44,524 nucleotides of DNA. Source: Phycisphaerae bacterium. Its GTDB lineage: Bacteria > Planctomycetota > Phycisphaerae > Phycisphaerales > UBA1924. Shown here piece by piece: positions 1 to 8,450 of this stretch (position 1 is the first letter of the stretch; each line of letters opens with the position of its first letter). The stretch is taken from positions 1-44,524 of the forward strand of contig VGXM01000006.1 of NCBI GenBank assembly GCA_016873295.1. The letters are read 5' to 3'. The notes beneath the pieces were generated by a model that searched no databases, was not told where the DNA came from, and was given only the letters and a program-made list of their open reading frames with translations. A program made the translations under genes and the position numbers.

Positions 1-208
1 CATCGCGGTCCTGTTCCTGCCGCCCAAGAGCCCGGAGATCAACCCGGTGGAGCGGCTGTGGCACTACATGCGGAGCCACTACCTGAGCAACCGCGCGTAC
101 GACGACTACGACCACATCCGCGAAGCAGCCGGCCGCGCCTACCGCGCCCTCACCCCGGACGTGCTCAGGTCCGTCTGCCGCTGCGACTACATCGAGCGCG
201 CCTTGTGA
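1..208 (+). mobile_element. IS630-type transposase, C-terminal end (cut by window edge)
   Basis: The reading frame is open from the left edge and stops with TGA at 206-208. It ends in a DDE-superfamily endonuclease tail: residues FLPPKSPEINPVERLWHYM match the IS630/Tc1 signature in which Asn-Pro-x-Glu supplies the third catalytic acid (the Glu). About 68 residues are visible, so only the last part of the usual 340-residue protein can be judged. No clear terminal inverted repeat is visible between the stop and the next gene. The TTGTGA that overlaps the stop codon looks like the -35 box of the downstream promoter. Whether the element is intact to the left cannot be seen. Confidence 0.85.
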
Positions 209-231
209 ACCGACTCCGTATCAGGTACCAT
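203..231 (+). promoter_or_regulatory. Promoter of the PEP-CTERM gene
   Basis: TTGTGA at 203-208 and TACCAT at 226-231 are separated by exactly 17 nt. The -35 box overlaps the transposase stop codon. The -10 box lies within a 10-bp palindrome (taccatggta, 226-235). Assigned by inspection; a leader of about 100 nt to the ATG follows. Confidence 0.5.
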
Positions 232-339
232 GGTAACACCGGGGTCGGCCGATACGAGCGGGCGGCCCAGGGGTCTGAGAGAGACAGACGGAGCCGAGTG
301 GGCAGCTCTGGAATCCGTCGTTGGAATAGGAGGAGAGGA

Positions 340-1041
340 ATGCGCAGATCGATGAGTATCGCGGCAGCCGTCGGGCTGGCATTGAGCGCGCCAGCGCTGG
401 CCTTTGTGCCGTGGACCCCTGGTCCCGGCGGGCAGGTCGGCTCGAGCGGCACGGCTTCGTTTTTCAACTGGTCCGAGGGCGGGTCGGACAACGGGCTGTT
501 CGGCAGCCCGCGTCTGATCAGCGACAACTTCGTGTTCTTCCCCTCGGGCTTCAGGGCCCAGAGCGTGGGTGGGGCTCCGTCGCTGGTGGGTGACCGGTTG
601 CAGGTCCGCCTGACGGCGCACGCCGGTCGGTTCTTTTCGCAGATCCGCATCCGCGAGTTCGGCGACTACGGGATCGTGGCCGGCGGCACGGTGAACGTGA
701 GCGGCACGATGTTCGCGACGAACATGGGCACGAGCGTGGTGCGCACGGACGACCTGGTGACCAACCCCGTGATGCCGATCAGCATCCCGGGTTCGCAGAG
801 CGGTCAGTGGACGGCGGTCGCGACGGTGAACCTGCCCGGCATCGGTCAGCCCGGGTTCGCGTGGACCGACGTGATGGTGGTGCTGAACAACAACCTGGTG
901 GCGATCAGCCTGCCGGGCGGCGTGGCCTTCATCGAGAAGAAGATCGTCGGCACGGGCATCGTCATCGAGGTTATTCCGGCGCCTGGGTCGCTGGCGCTGC
1001 TCGGACTGGCCGGGCTGGCCATCGCGCGTCGCCGCCGCTGA
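340..1041 (+). CDS. Secreted protein with PEP-CTERM-type anchor, function unknown
   Basis: This is a 233-residue protein starting at ATG 340, immediately after a strong Shine-Dalgarno run (aggaggagagga, about 327-338); the longer open frame upstream runs into transposase sequence and is not used. Residues 1-21 form a signal peptide ending in ALA. The middle is Gly/Ser/Thr/Val-rich and beta-like with no recognised domain. The C-terminus has the sorting tail PAPGS, a hydrophobic helix (LALLGLAGLAIA) and RRRR, as in PEP-CTERM proteins of planctomycetes and related bacteria. By family knowledge the tail is handled by an exosortase/archaeosortase-like enzyme, which is not in this window. The body is unrecognised. 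Confidence 0.85.
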   Translation: MRRSMSIAAAVGLALSAPALAFVPWTPGPGGQVGSSGTASFFNWSEGGSDNGLFGSPRLISDNFVFFPSGFRAQSVGGAPSLVGDRLQVRLTAHAGRFFSQIRIREFGDYGIVAGGTVNVSGTMFATNMGTSVVRTDDLVTNPVMPISIPGSQSGQWTAVATVNLPGIGQPGFAWTDVMVVLNNNLVAISLPGGVAFIEKKIVGTGIVIEVIPAPGSLALLGLAGLAIARRRR

Positions 1042-1064
1042 TCGGTGATCAATCGACTCCTTCG

Positions 1065-1100
1065 CAGGCGGCCGAGCGTGCTCGGCCGCCTGTCTTTTCT
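1065..1100 (+). terminator. Rho-independent terminator after the PEP-CTERM gene
   Basis: A perfect 12-bp stem (caggcggccgag at 1065-1076, ctcggccgcctg at 1081-1092) closes on the 4-nt loop cgtg and is followed by tcttttct. It starts 23 nt after the stop codon. Confidence 0.85.
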
Positions 1101-1122
1101 GGCGCGCGGGGGGCGCCTCGGC

Positions 1123-1151
1123 TTGACGGTGCGGGCCCGGTCGGCGAATCT
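1123..1151 (+). promoter_or_regulatory. Promoter of comEC
   Basis: TTGACG at 1123-1128 and GAATCT at 1146-1151 are 17 nt apart. The -10 box ends 8 nt before the TTG start at 1160, so the transcript would have almost no leader. Confidence 0.55.
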
Positions 1152-1159
1152 GGCGGGGA

Positions 1160-3673
1160 TTGACCACGCCTCCGCCCATCCCGCCGGCCCGCGTTCGCGC
1201 GGTGTGCGCCTGGGCGGCGGTCGCCGCCGGGATCTGGCTGGGGTCGCTGGCGTCGTGGGGCGGGGCGGCGTCGTGGCTGAGCGTGTCGAGCGCGGCGTGC
1301 GGGGCGGCGGTGCTGCTGCGCGGGAAGGCGTGCCGAGCGGCGCTCGCCATGGGGCTCGTGGCCTTCGGAGCCGGGTGGGGAGCGCTGCGGGAGCGTGAGG
1401 ATGCGGCGGACTCGCTCGCGACGCGCCTGGCGGGGCTCGCGCTGGAGGCGCCCGTGCGCCTGACGGGCGTGGTCTCGACGCCGATCGCCGCCATCGAGAG
1501 GCCGACCAACCCGCTCATGGCGTTCCGCCCCGAGGACCCGGGTTGGCGATTCGAACTGTCGGTGGACCGGCTGGGCGACGACCCGAGGGAGGGGCCGGCG
1601 CGAGGGGCGGTCACGGTCCTGGCGCGCGAGCGCCCCGCGGTGGGCGCGGGGGACCGCGTGGTGGTGACGGGGGCGTACCGCGCGATCGGTCCGGCGCTGA
1701 ACCCTGGGGAGAGCGACCGGGCGCGGTGGGCGCGGTCGAGGGGGCTGGTGGGGTCGGTGGACGTGCCGCGGGCGGCGTTGATCGCGCCGGACGAGGCCCA
1801 CGCCGGCGCCTGGGCGCGGGCCCGATCGGGCTGGCACGCGTTCCGTGGGGCGCTGCGCGCCCGGGCGGAGCGGTCGCTGGCCCGCGCGACGGCGGGGTTG
1901 AGCGACCAGGGGCGGGTGCTCGTGCACTCGCTGCTGCTGGGGAGGCCGCCCCCGGGGGGCGCGGAGGCGGCGGGGCAACTGCGGGACTCGTTCACGAGGC
2001 TGGGGCTGGCGCACGTGCTGGCGATCTCGGGGTTCCACCTCGTGGTGCTGGTGGCGGTGCTGCTGCGGGTGGTGCGCCTGGCGGGCGACCCGGGGCGCCT
2101 CGAGCCCATCGGGATCGCGGCGCTGGTGCTGCTGTACCTGGCGCTGGTGCCGGCGTCGGCGCCCATCCTGCGCGCGGGCGTGCTGGCCCTGGCCCTCGTG
2201 CTGAGCGAGGCGCTCGGGCGGCGCTACGACCGCCTCACGCTTCTGGCGTGGGTGGCCCTGGGGCTGCTGGTGTGGCGGCCCTCGGAGCTGTGGTCGCTGG
2301 GGTACCAGCTCAGTTGCGGGCTGACGGCCCTGCTGCTGTGGATGGGGCAGCGCGTGCACGCGCGGGTCTTCCCCCCGCCCATCCGGACGGGCACGCTCGA
2401 CGACCTGCGCTGGCTGGACCCGCCCGCGTGGCGCCGCCTTCTCAACGCGGCCCGCGGCCTCTTGTCGACGACCATGCTGTGCTGGCTGGTGTCGAGCCCG
2501 CTGGTGCTGTGGCGGACCGGGCTGCTCACGCCGCTGGCGATCCCCGCGGCGATGGCGGTCGTGCCCCTGTCGGTGCTCGTGCTGGCGATCGGGTTCGGAT
2601 CGCTGCTGCTCGGGCTGGCGTCGCCCGCGCTGGCGGGGGTGGGGGCGGCGCCGCTGACCTGGTCGGCGTCGGCGTGCGTGTGGGCGGTGGAGCGGCTGGA
2701 CGCGATCCCCGGGGCCGCGCTCGACCTGCCCCCGGTCTCGATGGCCTGGACGCTCGCGGCGACGGCGCTCTGGGCGTGGTGGCTGGGGTGGGCGCGGCGG
2801 CGCGACTGGCGCCCCCTGGCCCTGGCCGGGCTGCTGGCGTTCTGGGCCGGCGCCGAGTGGCGCTGGGCGTGGCGGCCCGCCGCGCCCCTGCGGATCGACA
2901 CGCTCGCGGTGGGCGACGGGTCGGCCCACCTGCTCCGGGCCGGGGGCGAATCGCTGCTGTGGGATTGCGGCTCGCCCAGCCCCTCGGCGGGTCGGCTGGT
3001 CATCCGGCGGGCCCTGCGGTGCCTGGGCCAGACGCGCGTGCGCACGCTCGTGCTCACCCACCCCGACGTCGACCACTACTCGGCCCTGCCCGACCTGCTC
3101 GGGCCGCTGGGCGTCCGGCGCGCCCTGCTGAGCGAGCGGTTCGTCGACCAGGCCCGCGAACGCCCGGGCGGGCCGGCGGCGGCGGCCCTGGCGATGCTCG
3201 GGGCCCGGGGCGTCGACGTGGTGGTGCTGGCGGCGGGGGACCGGTTCGTGCTGGGCGGCGTTCCCTTCGAGGTCCTGTCGCCGCCTGGGGGGGCGCCGTG
3301 GAGCGCCGACAACGAGCACTCGCTGGCGGCGTGGGCGCGGGTGGGCGGGCGCTCGCTCCTGCTGACGGGTGACGCGCAGGCGTCGGCGATCGCCGCGATG
3401 CGCGAGCGATGGCCCTGGCTGCGCGCCGACGTGGTCGAGGCGCCGCACCACGGGTCGGCGATCCCCGCGGCGATCGAGTGGCTGTCGGGGATGGCGCCCG
3501 CGGTGGTGCTCCAGAGCGCCGGCCCGCGCCGGGCGGAAGACCCGCGGTGGTCGCCCTCGCGCGCGCGGTCCGAATGGCTGGTGACGGCCCGTGACGGGTC
3601 GGCGTGGGTCGAGTTCGGGCGCAACGGGGCCCTGTCGTGGGGGACGTTCCGTCAGCGGCGCGGGCCCGAGTAG
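1160..3673 (+). CDS. comEC: ComEC/Rec2-family DNA uptake channel protein
   Basis: The 837-residue polytopic membrane protein has the usual ComEC order: an N-terminal soluble/OB-like part, a competence membrane domain (roughly 235-510) containing the signature HVLAISGFHL at about 283-292, and a C-terminal metallo-beta-lactamase-like domain from about 575 with THPDVDHYSAL (about 633-643), GDAQ (about 737) and HHGS (about 763). In the family this protein carries single-stranded DNA across the inner membrane during transformation; the MBL domain is thought to act as nuclease. The start is TTG, chosen because a good promoter ends 8 nt upstream. Its 3' end overlaps the convergent next gene by 22 nt. 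No other competence genes are nearby. Confidence 0.9.
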   Translation: MTTPPPIPPARVRAVCAWAAVAAGIWLGSLASWGGAASWLSVSSAACGAAVLLRGKACRAALAMGLVAFGAGWGALREREDAADSLATRLAGLALEAPVRLTGVVSTPIAAIERPTNPLMAFRPEDPGWRFELSVDRLGDDPREGPARGAVTVLARERPAVGAGDRVVVTGAYRAIGPALNPGESDRARWARSRGLVGSVDVPRAALIAPDEAHAGAWARARSGWHAFRGALRARAERSLARATAGLSDQGRVLVHSLLLGRPPPGGAEAAGQLRDSFTRLGLAHVLAISGFHLVVLVAVLLRVVRLAGDPGRLEPIGIAALVLLYLALVPASAPILRAGVLALALVLSEALGRRYDRLTLLAWVALGLLVWRPSELWSLGYQLSCGLTALLLWMGQRVHARVFPPPIRTGTLDDLRWLDPPAWRRLLNAARGLLSTTMLCWLVSSPLVLWRTGLLTPLAIPAAMAVVPLSVLVLAIGFGSLLLGLASPALAGVGAAPLTWSASACVWAVERLDAIPGAALDLPPVSMAWTLAATALWAWWLGWARRRDWRPLALAGLLAFWAGAEWRWAWRPAAPLRIDTLAVGDGSAHLLRAGGESLLWDCGSPSPSAGRLVIRRALRCLGQTRVRTLVLTHPDVDHYSALPDLLGPLGVRRALLSERFVDQARERPGGPAAAALAMLGARGVDVVVLAAGDRFVLGGVPFEVLSPPGGAPWSADNEHSLAAWARVGGRSLLLTGDAQASAIAAMRERWPWLRADVVEAPHHGSAIPAAIEWLSGMAPAVVLQSAGPRRAEDPRWSPSRARSEWLVTARDGSAWVEFGRNGALSWGTFRQRRGPE

Positions 3674-5631
3674 AGCGAGTCCAGCTCCCGGCGGATCTCC
3701 GGGCGCGTGACCTTGTCGCGGACCTCCCGCACCATCGACTGCCCCGACCCCCGCCCGAAGACCCGCTCCCAGGCCCCGATCAGGGGCGTGACGTCGCGGC
3801 CGGCCTGTTCGAGGCGGATGTTGTTGCGGAGCAGGTAGAGCAGGGCGTGGTCGGCGGCGGTGGGCAGGCGGGGGGCCGCGACGTGCCACAGCGCGTCCAG
3901 CGCCACCGGGTTGTCGATCACCACCGTCGCGGGGTCGGGCCCGAGCCGCACGGCGACCTTGAGCATCGTCTCCACGTCACCGACGCGGAAGAGGGGCATC
4001 ATGCAGGCGGCGGCGGCGGTCGGCGTCAGGGCCTCGGGCCGATCGCGGAGGAGGGCCGCGGCCAGTTTCGCCACGTCGCCGTCACGCCCCAGGGCCGCCA
4101 GCAGCGGCAGGGCCTCGGCGAAGCGTTGCTCGCCCAGGGCGTGGCGCATGGTCTGGCCGAGGTCGGTGGCGCCGGGGAGGTCGAGCGTCGCCGCGGGCGG
4201 GCGCTTGGACCAGGTGATGAGCGGGTCGCCGAAGACCGCGATGCGCCAGGGCTTGGAGAACGGGCCGGCCTCCCAGCGCACGCTCGCGCCCCACGGGGCG
4301 GCCGAGAGCATGCGCTGGGCGACGTCGGGCGTGGGCACGAAGGCCTGCAGGAAGGGCTCCTGCACCGACCCGGCGTAGGCGTAGGCGCCGTGCTCGAGCC
4401 AGCGCCCCGCGATGGCGTCGCGGCGCGAGCCCACCTGGAAGGACCAGGAGTGGACGAAGTGGACCATCGCGGGGCGGCCCAGCGTGGGCACCTCCGTCGG
4501 GCGGCACTGACCGGGCTGGAGGTCGAAGAAGTCCCAGTTGCCGCTGGTGTTGACCATGACCAGGTCGGCGTTCACGCCGCGCTCCACCTGGCGCATCCAG
4601 TCCTCGCGGCTGGAGCGCGGGGCGTCGAGCACGTGGGCGCTCCACCCGGCCTTGGTGAGGGCGTCGCCGGCGGCGGTGGCGTCGAAGGCGGCGAAGGTGC
4701 CCTGGTCGCGGTAGCCGTCGAACAGCCAGGCCCTCCCCGCGTCGGGGGCCGGGTGCAGGAACAAGGCGCACATGGCGCGGTAGGCGCTCTGGGCGGCGGT
4801 CCCGAAGACCTGCCCGCCCCAGCCCCAGCGCGGGCCGGGCGCGCCCGTCGAGCCCAGGCGACCCACCTGGTCGGTCAGCGCGATCATCTCGCGGTCGCTG
4901 GCGGGCGACGCCTGGACCTTGGGCGAGGTGTTCAGGCACAGCGTCACGCCCTCGATCGCGTCCGCAAGGTCGCGCCACGGCAGCTTGAGCCCGTCGAGCT
5001 GGGCGGCGAGGTCCTCCAGGAAGCGATCGACGCGATCGGGCTTGCTCCAGCCCGTCGTGCCCCGGTCCGGGGGCTCGACCCACACGACGGGCTGACCCCG
5101 CCCGGCGGCCAGGGCGGCGGCCGCGGTCCACGACGGGTCCGACTCGTGCGCCACCACCACGCCGAACGGCGTGTGCTTCCCCGCCATCCAGTGCCCGATC
5201 AGCGCCTCCCAGGTGTCGGCCTGGGGCGGGGCGCCCCACGCGGCGGCGACGGCGGCGAGCACCCGCCCCCGGCGCTCACCCTCGGCGTCCTTCGACGCGC
5301 CCGACCAGAGCAGCACGCGCTCGGGCGCGAAGGCGCGCACGAAGCGGGCGACGTCCTCCTTGGCCAGGGGCGTGCCGTCGTCGATCAGGATCGGGTACCG
5401 CGCCTCGCGCGTCCAGCCCGCGAGGCGCTCGACGTACGACGCCGCGTCCGGCACGATCACCACCACCGGCGCGACGGGCAGGGCCGACTGCACCGCCACC
5501 ACGCGCAGCCCCAGTTGCACCTGGGGCGGGAGCTGGTCGAAGCGGACGACCGCGGCCGGCTCGGGGGGCTGGGCGAGGGAGAGCGGGGCGGTCAGACCGA
5601 GGGCGACGGCGAGGAGGGCGCGACGGATCAT
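3652..5631 (-). CDS. Exported protein, possible caspase-fold/TIGR03790-like, function unknown
   Basis: The 659-residue protein starts at ATG 5631, where a signal peptide begins (MIRRALLAVALGLTAPLSLAQ). The open frame continues upstream antisense to trpE but has no coding sense there. The first 300 residues contain Rossmann-like stretches (VVVIVPDAASYVERLAG; YPILIDDGTP) resembling cell-wall-binding-repeat-2 style sequence. The later half has MVHFVHSWSFQVG, then a segment with GAYAYAGSVQEPFLQAF and ending AVFGDPLITW. The 'EP[FY]L...GDPL' layout is typical of C25-peptidase-like and TIGR03790 proteins, but a catalytic His/Cys pair is not convincing. The last 170 residues look alpha-helical and repeat-like. 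A TACCCT box lies 6 nt upstream of the ATG. Confidence 0.8.
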   Translation of the reverse strand: MIRRALLAVALGLTAPLSLAQPPEPAAVVRFDQLPPQVQLGLRVVAVQSALPVAPVVVIVPDAASYVERLAGWTREARYPILIDDGTPLAKEDVARFVRAFAPERVLLWSGASKDAEGERRGRVLAAVAAAWGAPPQADTWEALIGHWMAGKHTPFGVVVAHESDPSWTAAAALAAGRGQPVVWVEPPDRGTTGWSKPDRVDRFLEDLAAQLDGLKLPWRDLADAIEGVTLCLNTSPKVQASPASDREMIALTDQVGRLGSTGAPGPRWGWGGQVFGTAAQSAYRAMCALFLHPAPDAGRAWLFDGYRDQGTFAAFDATAAGDALTKAGWSAHVLDAPRSSREDWMRQVERGVNADLVMVNTSGNWDFFDLQPGQCRPTEVPTLGRPAMVHFVHSWSFQVGSRRDAIAGRWLEHGAYAYAGSVQEPFLQAFVPTPDVAQRMLSAAPWGASVRWEAGPFSKPWRIAVFGDPLITWSKRPPAATLDLPGATDLGQTMRHALGEQRFAEALPLLAALGRDGDVAKLAAALLRDRPEALTPTAAAACMMPLFRVGDVETMLKVAVRLGPDPATVVIDNPVALDALWHVAAPRLPTAADHALLYLLRNNIRLEQAGRDVTPLIGAWERVFGRGSGQSMVREVRDKVTRPEIRRELDSLYSGPRR

Positions 5632-5637
5632 CGTCGA

Positions 5638-5643
5638 AGGGTA
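5638..5643 (-). promoter_or_regulatory. Proximal -10 box (leaderless type)
   Basis: On the minus strand this reads TACCCT followed by tcgacg and ATG at 5631: a 6-nt gap, with no Shine-Dalgarno sequence. Confidence 0.6.
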
Positions 5644-5669
5644 CGGGGCAAAGCCGCGGGCCCGAGGGC

Positions 5670-5692
5670 GCCGATCCTGCTCTAGGATCGGC
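5670..5692. promoter_or_regulatory. Palindrome in the divergent intergenic region before trpE
   Basis: gccgatcct (5670-5678), a 5-nt spacer, then aggatcggc (5684-5692): a perfect 9-bp inverted repeat. It contains a possible -10 (TAGGAT, 5683-5688) 12 nt upstream of the trpE ATG. It may be an operator for one or both divergent genes, or an RNA hairpin. There is no Shine-Dalgarno sequence between it and the ATG. Confidence 0.45.
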
Positions 5693-5700
5693 CCGCCGTC

Positions 5701-7356
5701 ATGGGAGCGACCAAGCCAATCTCGCCGGACCTGTCCAGGGGCGAGTTCCTGGGGCTGGCCCGTGCGCACGCCGACGAAACCGTGGCCATCCCGCTGGGCG
5801 TGCGCCTGCTGGCGGACCAGTTGACGCCGGTGGTGGCCTACCGGCGCCTGGTGTCCGACGACCCGCGGACCTCGCCCTCGTTCCTGCTCGAATCGGTGGA
5901 GGGCGGGGAGCGCCAGGGGCGGTACTCGATCATGGGGGCGCAGCCGACGGCGGACGTGATCGCGACGGGTCCGCACGCCGTCGTGACGGGCGGGTCGGGC
6001 CACGTGGTCAACGCCCAGCGGAGCGTCAACCCGCTGCTCCTGCCGCGGGAGCTGTCGCGGCATGTGCGGCTGGTGGCGCCCGAGGGCGCGGTGGAGCGCG
6101 GCGAGCTGCCCGCGTGCTTCCTGGGCGGCTGGGTGGGCTACGCCGGGTACGACACCGTGCGCTACGCCGAGCCCGAGAAGCTGGCCTCGCCCCCACGCGA
6201 CGACCGCGGGCTGCCCGACCTGGACTTCGCCTTCTACGACGGCGTGGTGGTGTTCGACCACGTCGCCAAGGTGGTGTACGTCGTGCAGTTGGCGCTGGTG
6301 GGGCGGGGCCTGGGCGGGGGCGCGGCGGTGGACGCCCACCGGGCCTACGACGAGGCGTCGGCGAAGCTGGCGGCCCGCGTGGCGCAGATCCAGCGGTTCG
6401 ACGCCAGGCCTTTGCCCTCCGGTCGCGTGGAGCGGGCCCTCGCCGCGCCCGCGCCGCTGCGCAGCAACATCGGGCGCGACGAGCATCGGGGCATGGTGGC
6501 GCGGGCCCTGGAGTACATCCGGGCCGGCGACATCTTCCAGGTGGTGATCGGGCAGCGATTCGAGCGCCGCAGCGGGGCGGACCCGTTCGACGTCTACCGG
6601 GCCCTGCGGACGGTGAACCCCAGCCCCTACATGGTGTACATGCAGGCGCGGGGGTGCATCCTGGTCGCCAGCAGCCCGGAGATCCTGTGCCGGGTGCGGG
6701 CGACCCCGGGCGGGCTGGTGGTGACCAACCGCCCGCTGGCGGGGACGCGCCGTCGCGGGGCGACGCCCGAGGAGGACGCGCGGCTGGAGCGCGAGCTGCT
6801 CGCCGACGCCAAGGAGCGGGCCGAGCACGTCATGCTCGTGGACCTGGGGCGGAACGACGTGGGGCGGGTGGCGCGCCCCGGGTCGATCGACCTGCCCGCG
6901 GTGATGGAGGTCGAGCGCTACAGCCACGTCATGCACATCAGCAGCACCGTGACCGGGACGCTCCGCCCCGGGCTGGACTGCTGGGACGCGCTGGTGGCCG
7001 CCCTGCCCGTGGGCACCATCTCCGGGGCCCCCAAGGTCCGGGCCATGCAGATCATCGACGAGCTGGAGCCGGTGCGGCGCGGGCCCTACGGCGGGGGCAT
7101 GGGCTACGTCGGGCTCGACGGGCAGATGGACATCGCCCTGGCCCTGCGCACCATGGTCGTGCCCACCGCCCAGCGCGACGGGCGCACGTGGATGTACCAC
7201 CTCCAGGCCGCGGGAGGCATCGTCGCCGACTCCAACCCCGACGACGAGTTCCAGGAGACGGTCAACAAGGCGGCGGCCCTCGCCCGCGCGATCGAAGTGG
7301 CCGAGCGCGCGTTCGTCGGCCCAGGGACGCGCGACGACCCGGCGCGCTCGTCCTGA
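5701..7356 (+). CDS. trpE: Anthranilate synthase component I
   Basis: This 551-residue protein makes anthranilate from chorismate, the first committed step of tryptophan synthesis, using ammonia from a TrpG partner. The N-terminal domain has the tryptophan-feedback motif LLES (about 62-65). The chorismate-binding domain begins near residue 259 (DEHRGMVARALEYIRAGDIFQ) and carries NRPLAGTRRRG and GTISGAPKVRAMQIIDELEP (about 437-456), which are TrpE rather than PabB or MenF in detail. No trpG or other trp gene is adjacent. The gene is divergent from the exported-protein gene and followed by the 108-bp repeat array. Trp regulation beyond the LLES site cannot be shown; no leader peptide is present. 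Confidence 0.93.
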   Translation: MGATKPISPDLSRGEFLGLARAHADETVAIPLGVRLLADQLTPVVAYRRLVSDDPRTSPSFLLESVEGGERQGRYSIMGAQPTADVIATGPHAVVTGGSGHVVNAQRSVNPLLLPRELSRHVRLVAPEGAVERGELPACFLGGWVGYAGYDTVRYAEPEKLASPPRDDRGLPDLDFAFYDGVVVFDHVAKVVYVVQLALVGRGLGGGAAVDAHRAYDEASAKLAARVAQIQRFDARPLPSGRVERALAAPAPLRSNIGRDEHRGMVARALEYIRAGDIFQVVIGQRFERRSGADPFDVYRALRTVNPSPYMVYMQARGCILVASSPEILCRVRATPGGLVVTNRPLAGTRRRGATPEEDARLERELLADAKERAEHVMLVDLGRNDVGRVARPGSIDLPAVMEVERYSHVMHISSTVTGTLRPGLDCWDALVAALPVGTISGAPKVRAMQIIDELEPVRRGPYGGGMGYVGLDGQMDIALALRTMVVPTAQRDGRTWMYHLQAAGGIVADSNPDDEFQETVNKAAALARAIEVAERAFVGPGTRDDPARSS

Positions 7357-7373
7357 GCCCCTGGCCCCCGCCG

Positions 7374-8444
7374 GCACGACTGTGCCCCGAGCGGCACAGT
7401 CGTGGCACGGGAATCACCCGGACACGACCGTGCCACGACTGTCGGGGCTCTGACCGACAGTCGTGTCTTGGGATCTCAAAGGCACGACTGTGCCCCGAGC
7501 GGCACAATCGTGGCACGGGAATCACCCGGACACAACCGTGCCACGACTGTCGGGGCTCTGACCGACAGTCGTGCCTTCGGATCGCAAGCGCACGACTGTG
7601 CCCCGAGCGGCACAGTCGTGGCACGGGAACCACCCGGACACGACCGTGTCACGACTGTCGGGGCTCTGACCGACGGTCGTGTCTTCGGATCGCAAGCGCA
7701 CGACTGTGCCCCGAGCGGCACAGTCGTGGCACGGGAACCACCCGGACACGACCGTGCCACGACTGTCGGGGCTCTGACCGACAGTCGTGTCTTGGGATCT
7801 CAAAGGCACGACTGTGCCCCGAGCGGCACAGTCGTGGCACGGGAATCACCCGGACACGACCGTGCCACGACTGTCGGGGCTCTGACCGACAGTCGTGTCC
7901 TCAAGTCGCAAGCGCACGACTGTGCCCCGAGCGGCACAGTCGTGGCACGGGAACCACCCGGACACGACCGTGCCACGACTGTCGGGGCTCGGACCGACGG
8001 TCGTGTCCTCAAGTCGCAAGAGCACGACTGTGCCCCGAGCGGCACAGTCGTGGCACGGGTACCACCCGGACACGACCGTGCCACGACTGTCGGGGCTCGG
8101 ACCGACAGTCGTGTCTTGGGATCACAATAGCACGACTGTGCCCCGAGCGGCACAGTCGTGGCACGGGAACCACCCGGACACGACCGTGCCACGACTGTCG
8201 GGGCTCTGACCGACAGTCGTGTCCTCAAGTCGCAAGAGCACGACTGTGCCCCGAGCGGCACAGTCGTGGCACGGTACCACCCGGACACGACCGTGCCACG
8301 ACTGTCGGGGCTCGGACCGACAGTCGTGTCCTCAAGTCGCAAGAGCACGACTGTGCCCCGAGCGGCACAGTCGTGGCACGGCGGAGTCGGGTCTTGGGAT
8401 CTCAAGGGCACGACCGTGCCCCGGGCGGCACAGTCGTGGCACGA
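7374..8444. repeat. Tandem array of ten 108-bp palindromic repeats
   Basis: Units begin at 7374, 7482, 7590, 7698, 7806, 7914, 8022, 8130, 8238 (107 bp) and 8345 (63 bp), with a final truncated unit at 8408. Each full unit holds stem 1 (cacgactgtgcc, 6-nt loop, ggcacagtcgtg), an overlapping stem 2 (cgtggcacgg ... ccgtgccacg) and stem 3 (cacgactgtcgg, 8-nt loop, ccgacagtcgtg). A linker of about 16 nt between stem 3 and the next unit varies among a few alleles (for example tcttgggatctcaaag, tcctcaagtcgcaaga). Because 108 is divisible by three, long open frames appear on both strands; these are artefacts. It fills the gap between trpE and the convergent unknown gene. Confidence 0.95.
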
Positions 8445-8450
8445 ACACCA

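Noticed and set aside
5632..7377. Upstream extension of the exported-protein frame antisense to trpE
   Set aside because: The translation is Arg/Gly/His-rich shadow sequence of trpE; the signal peptide starts at 5631.
7374..8444. Long open frames across the array (for example a 242-residue frame from 7402 and frames on the minus strand) as a repeat protein
   Set aside because: They arise because the 108-bp period is divisible by three and free of stops in several frames on both strands; there is no start signal, and constraint is on the palindromes rather than on one frame.
7374..8444. CRISPR array
   Set aside because: The unit is 108 bp and nearly identical throughout; the variable linkers are about 16 nt and recur as a few alleles rather than unique spacers. 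No cas gene is present.
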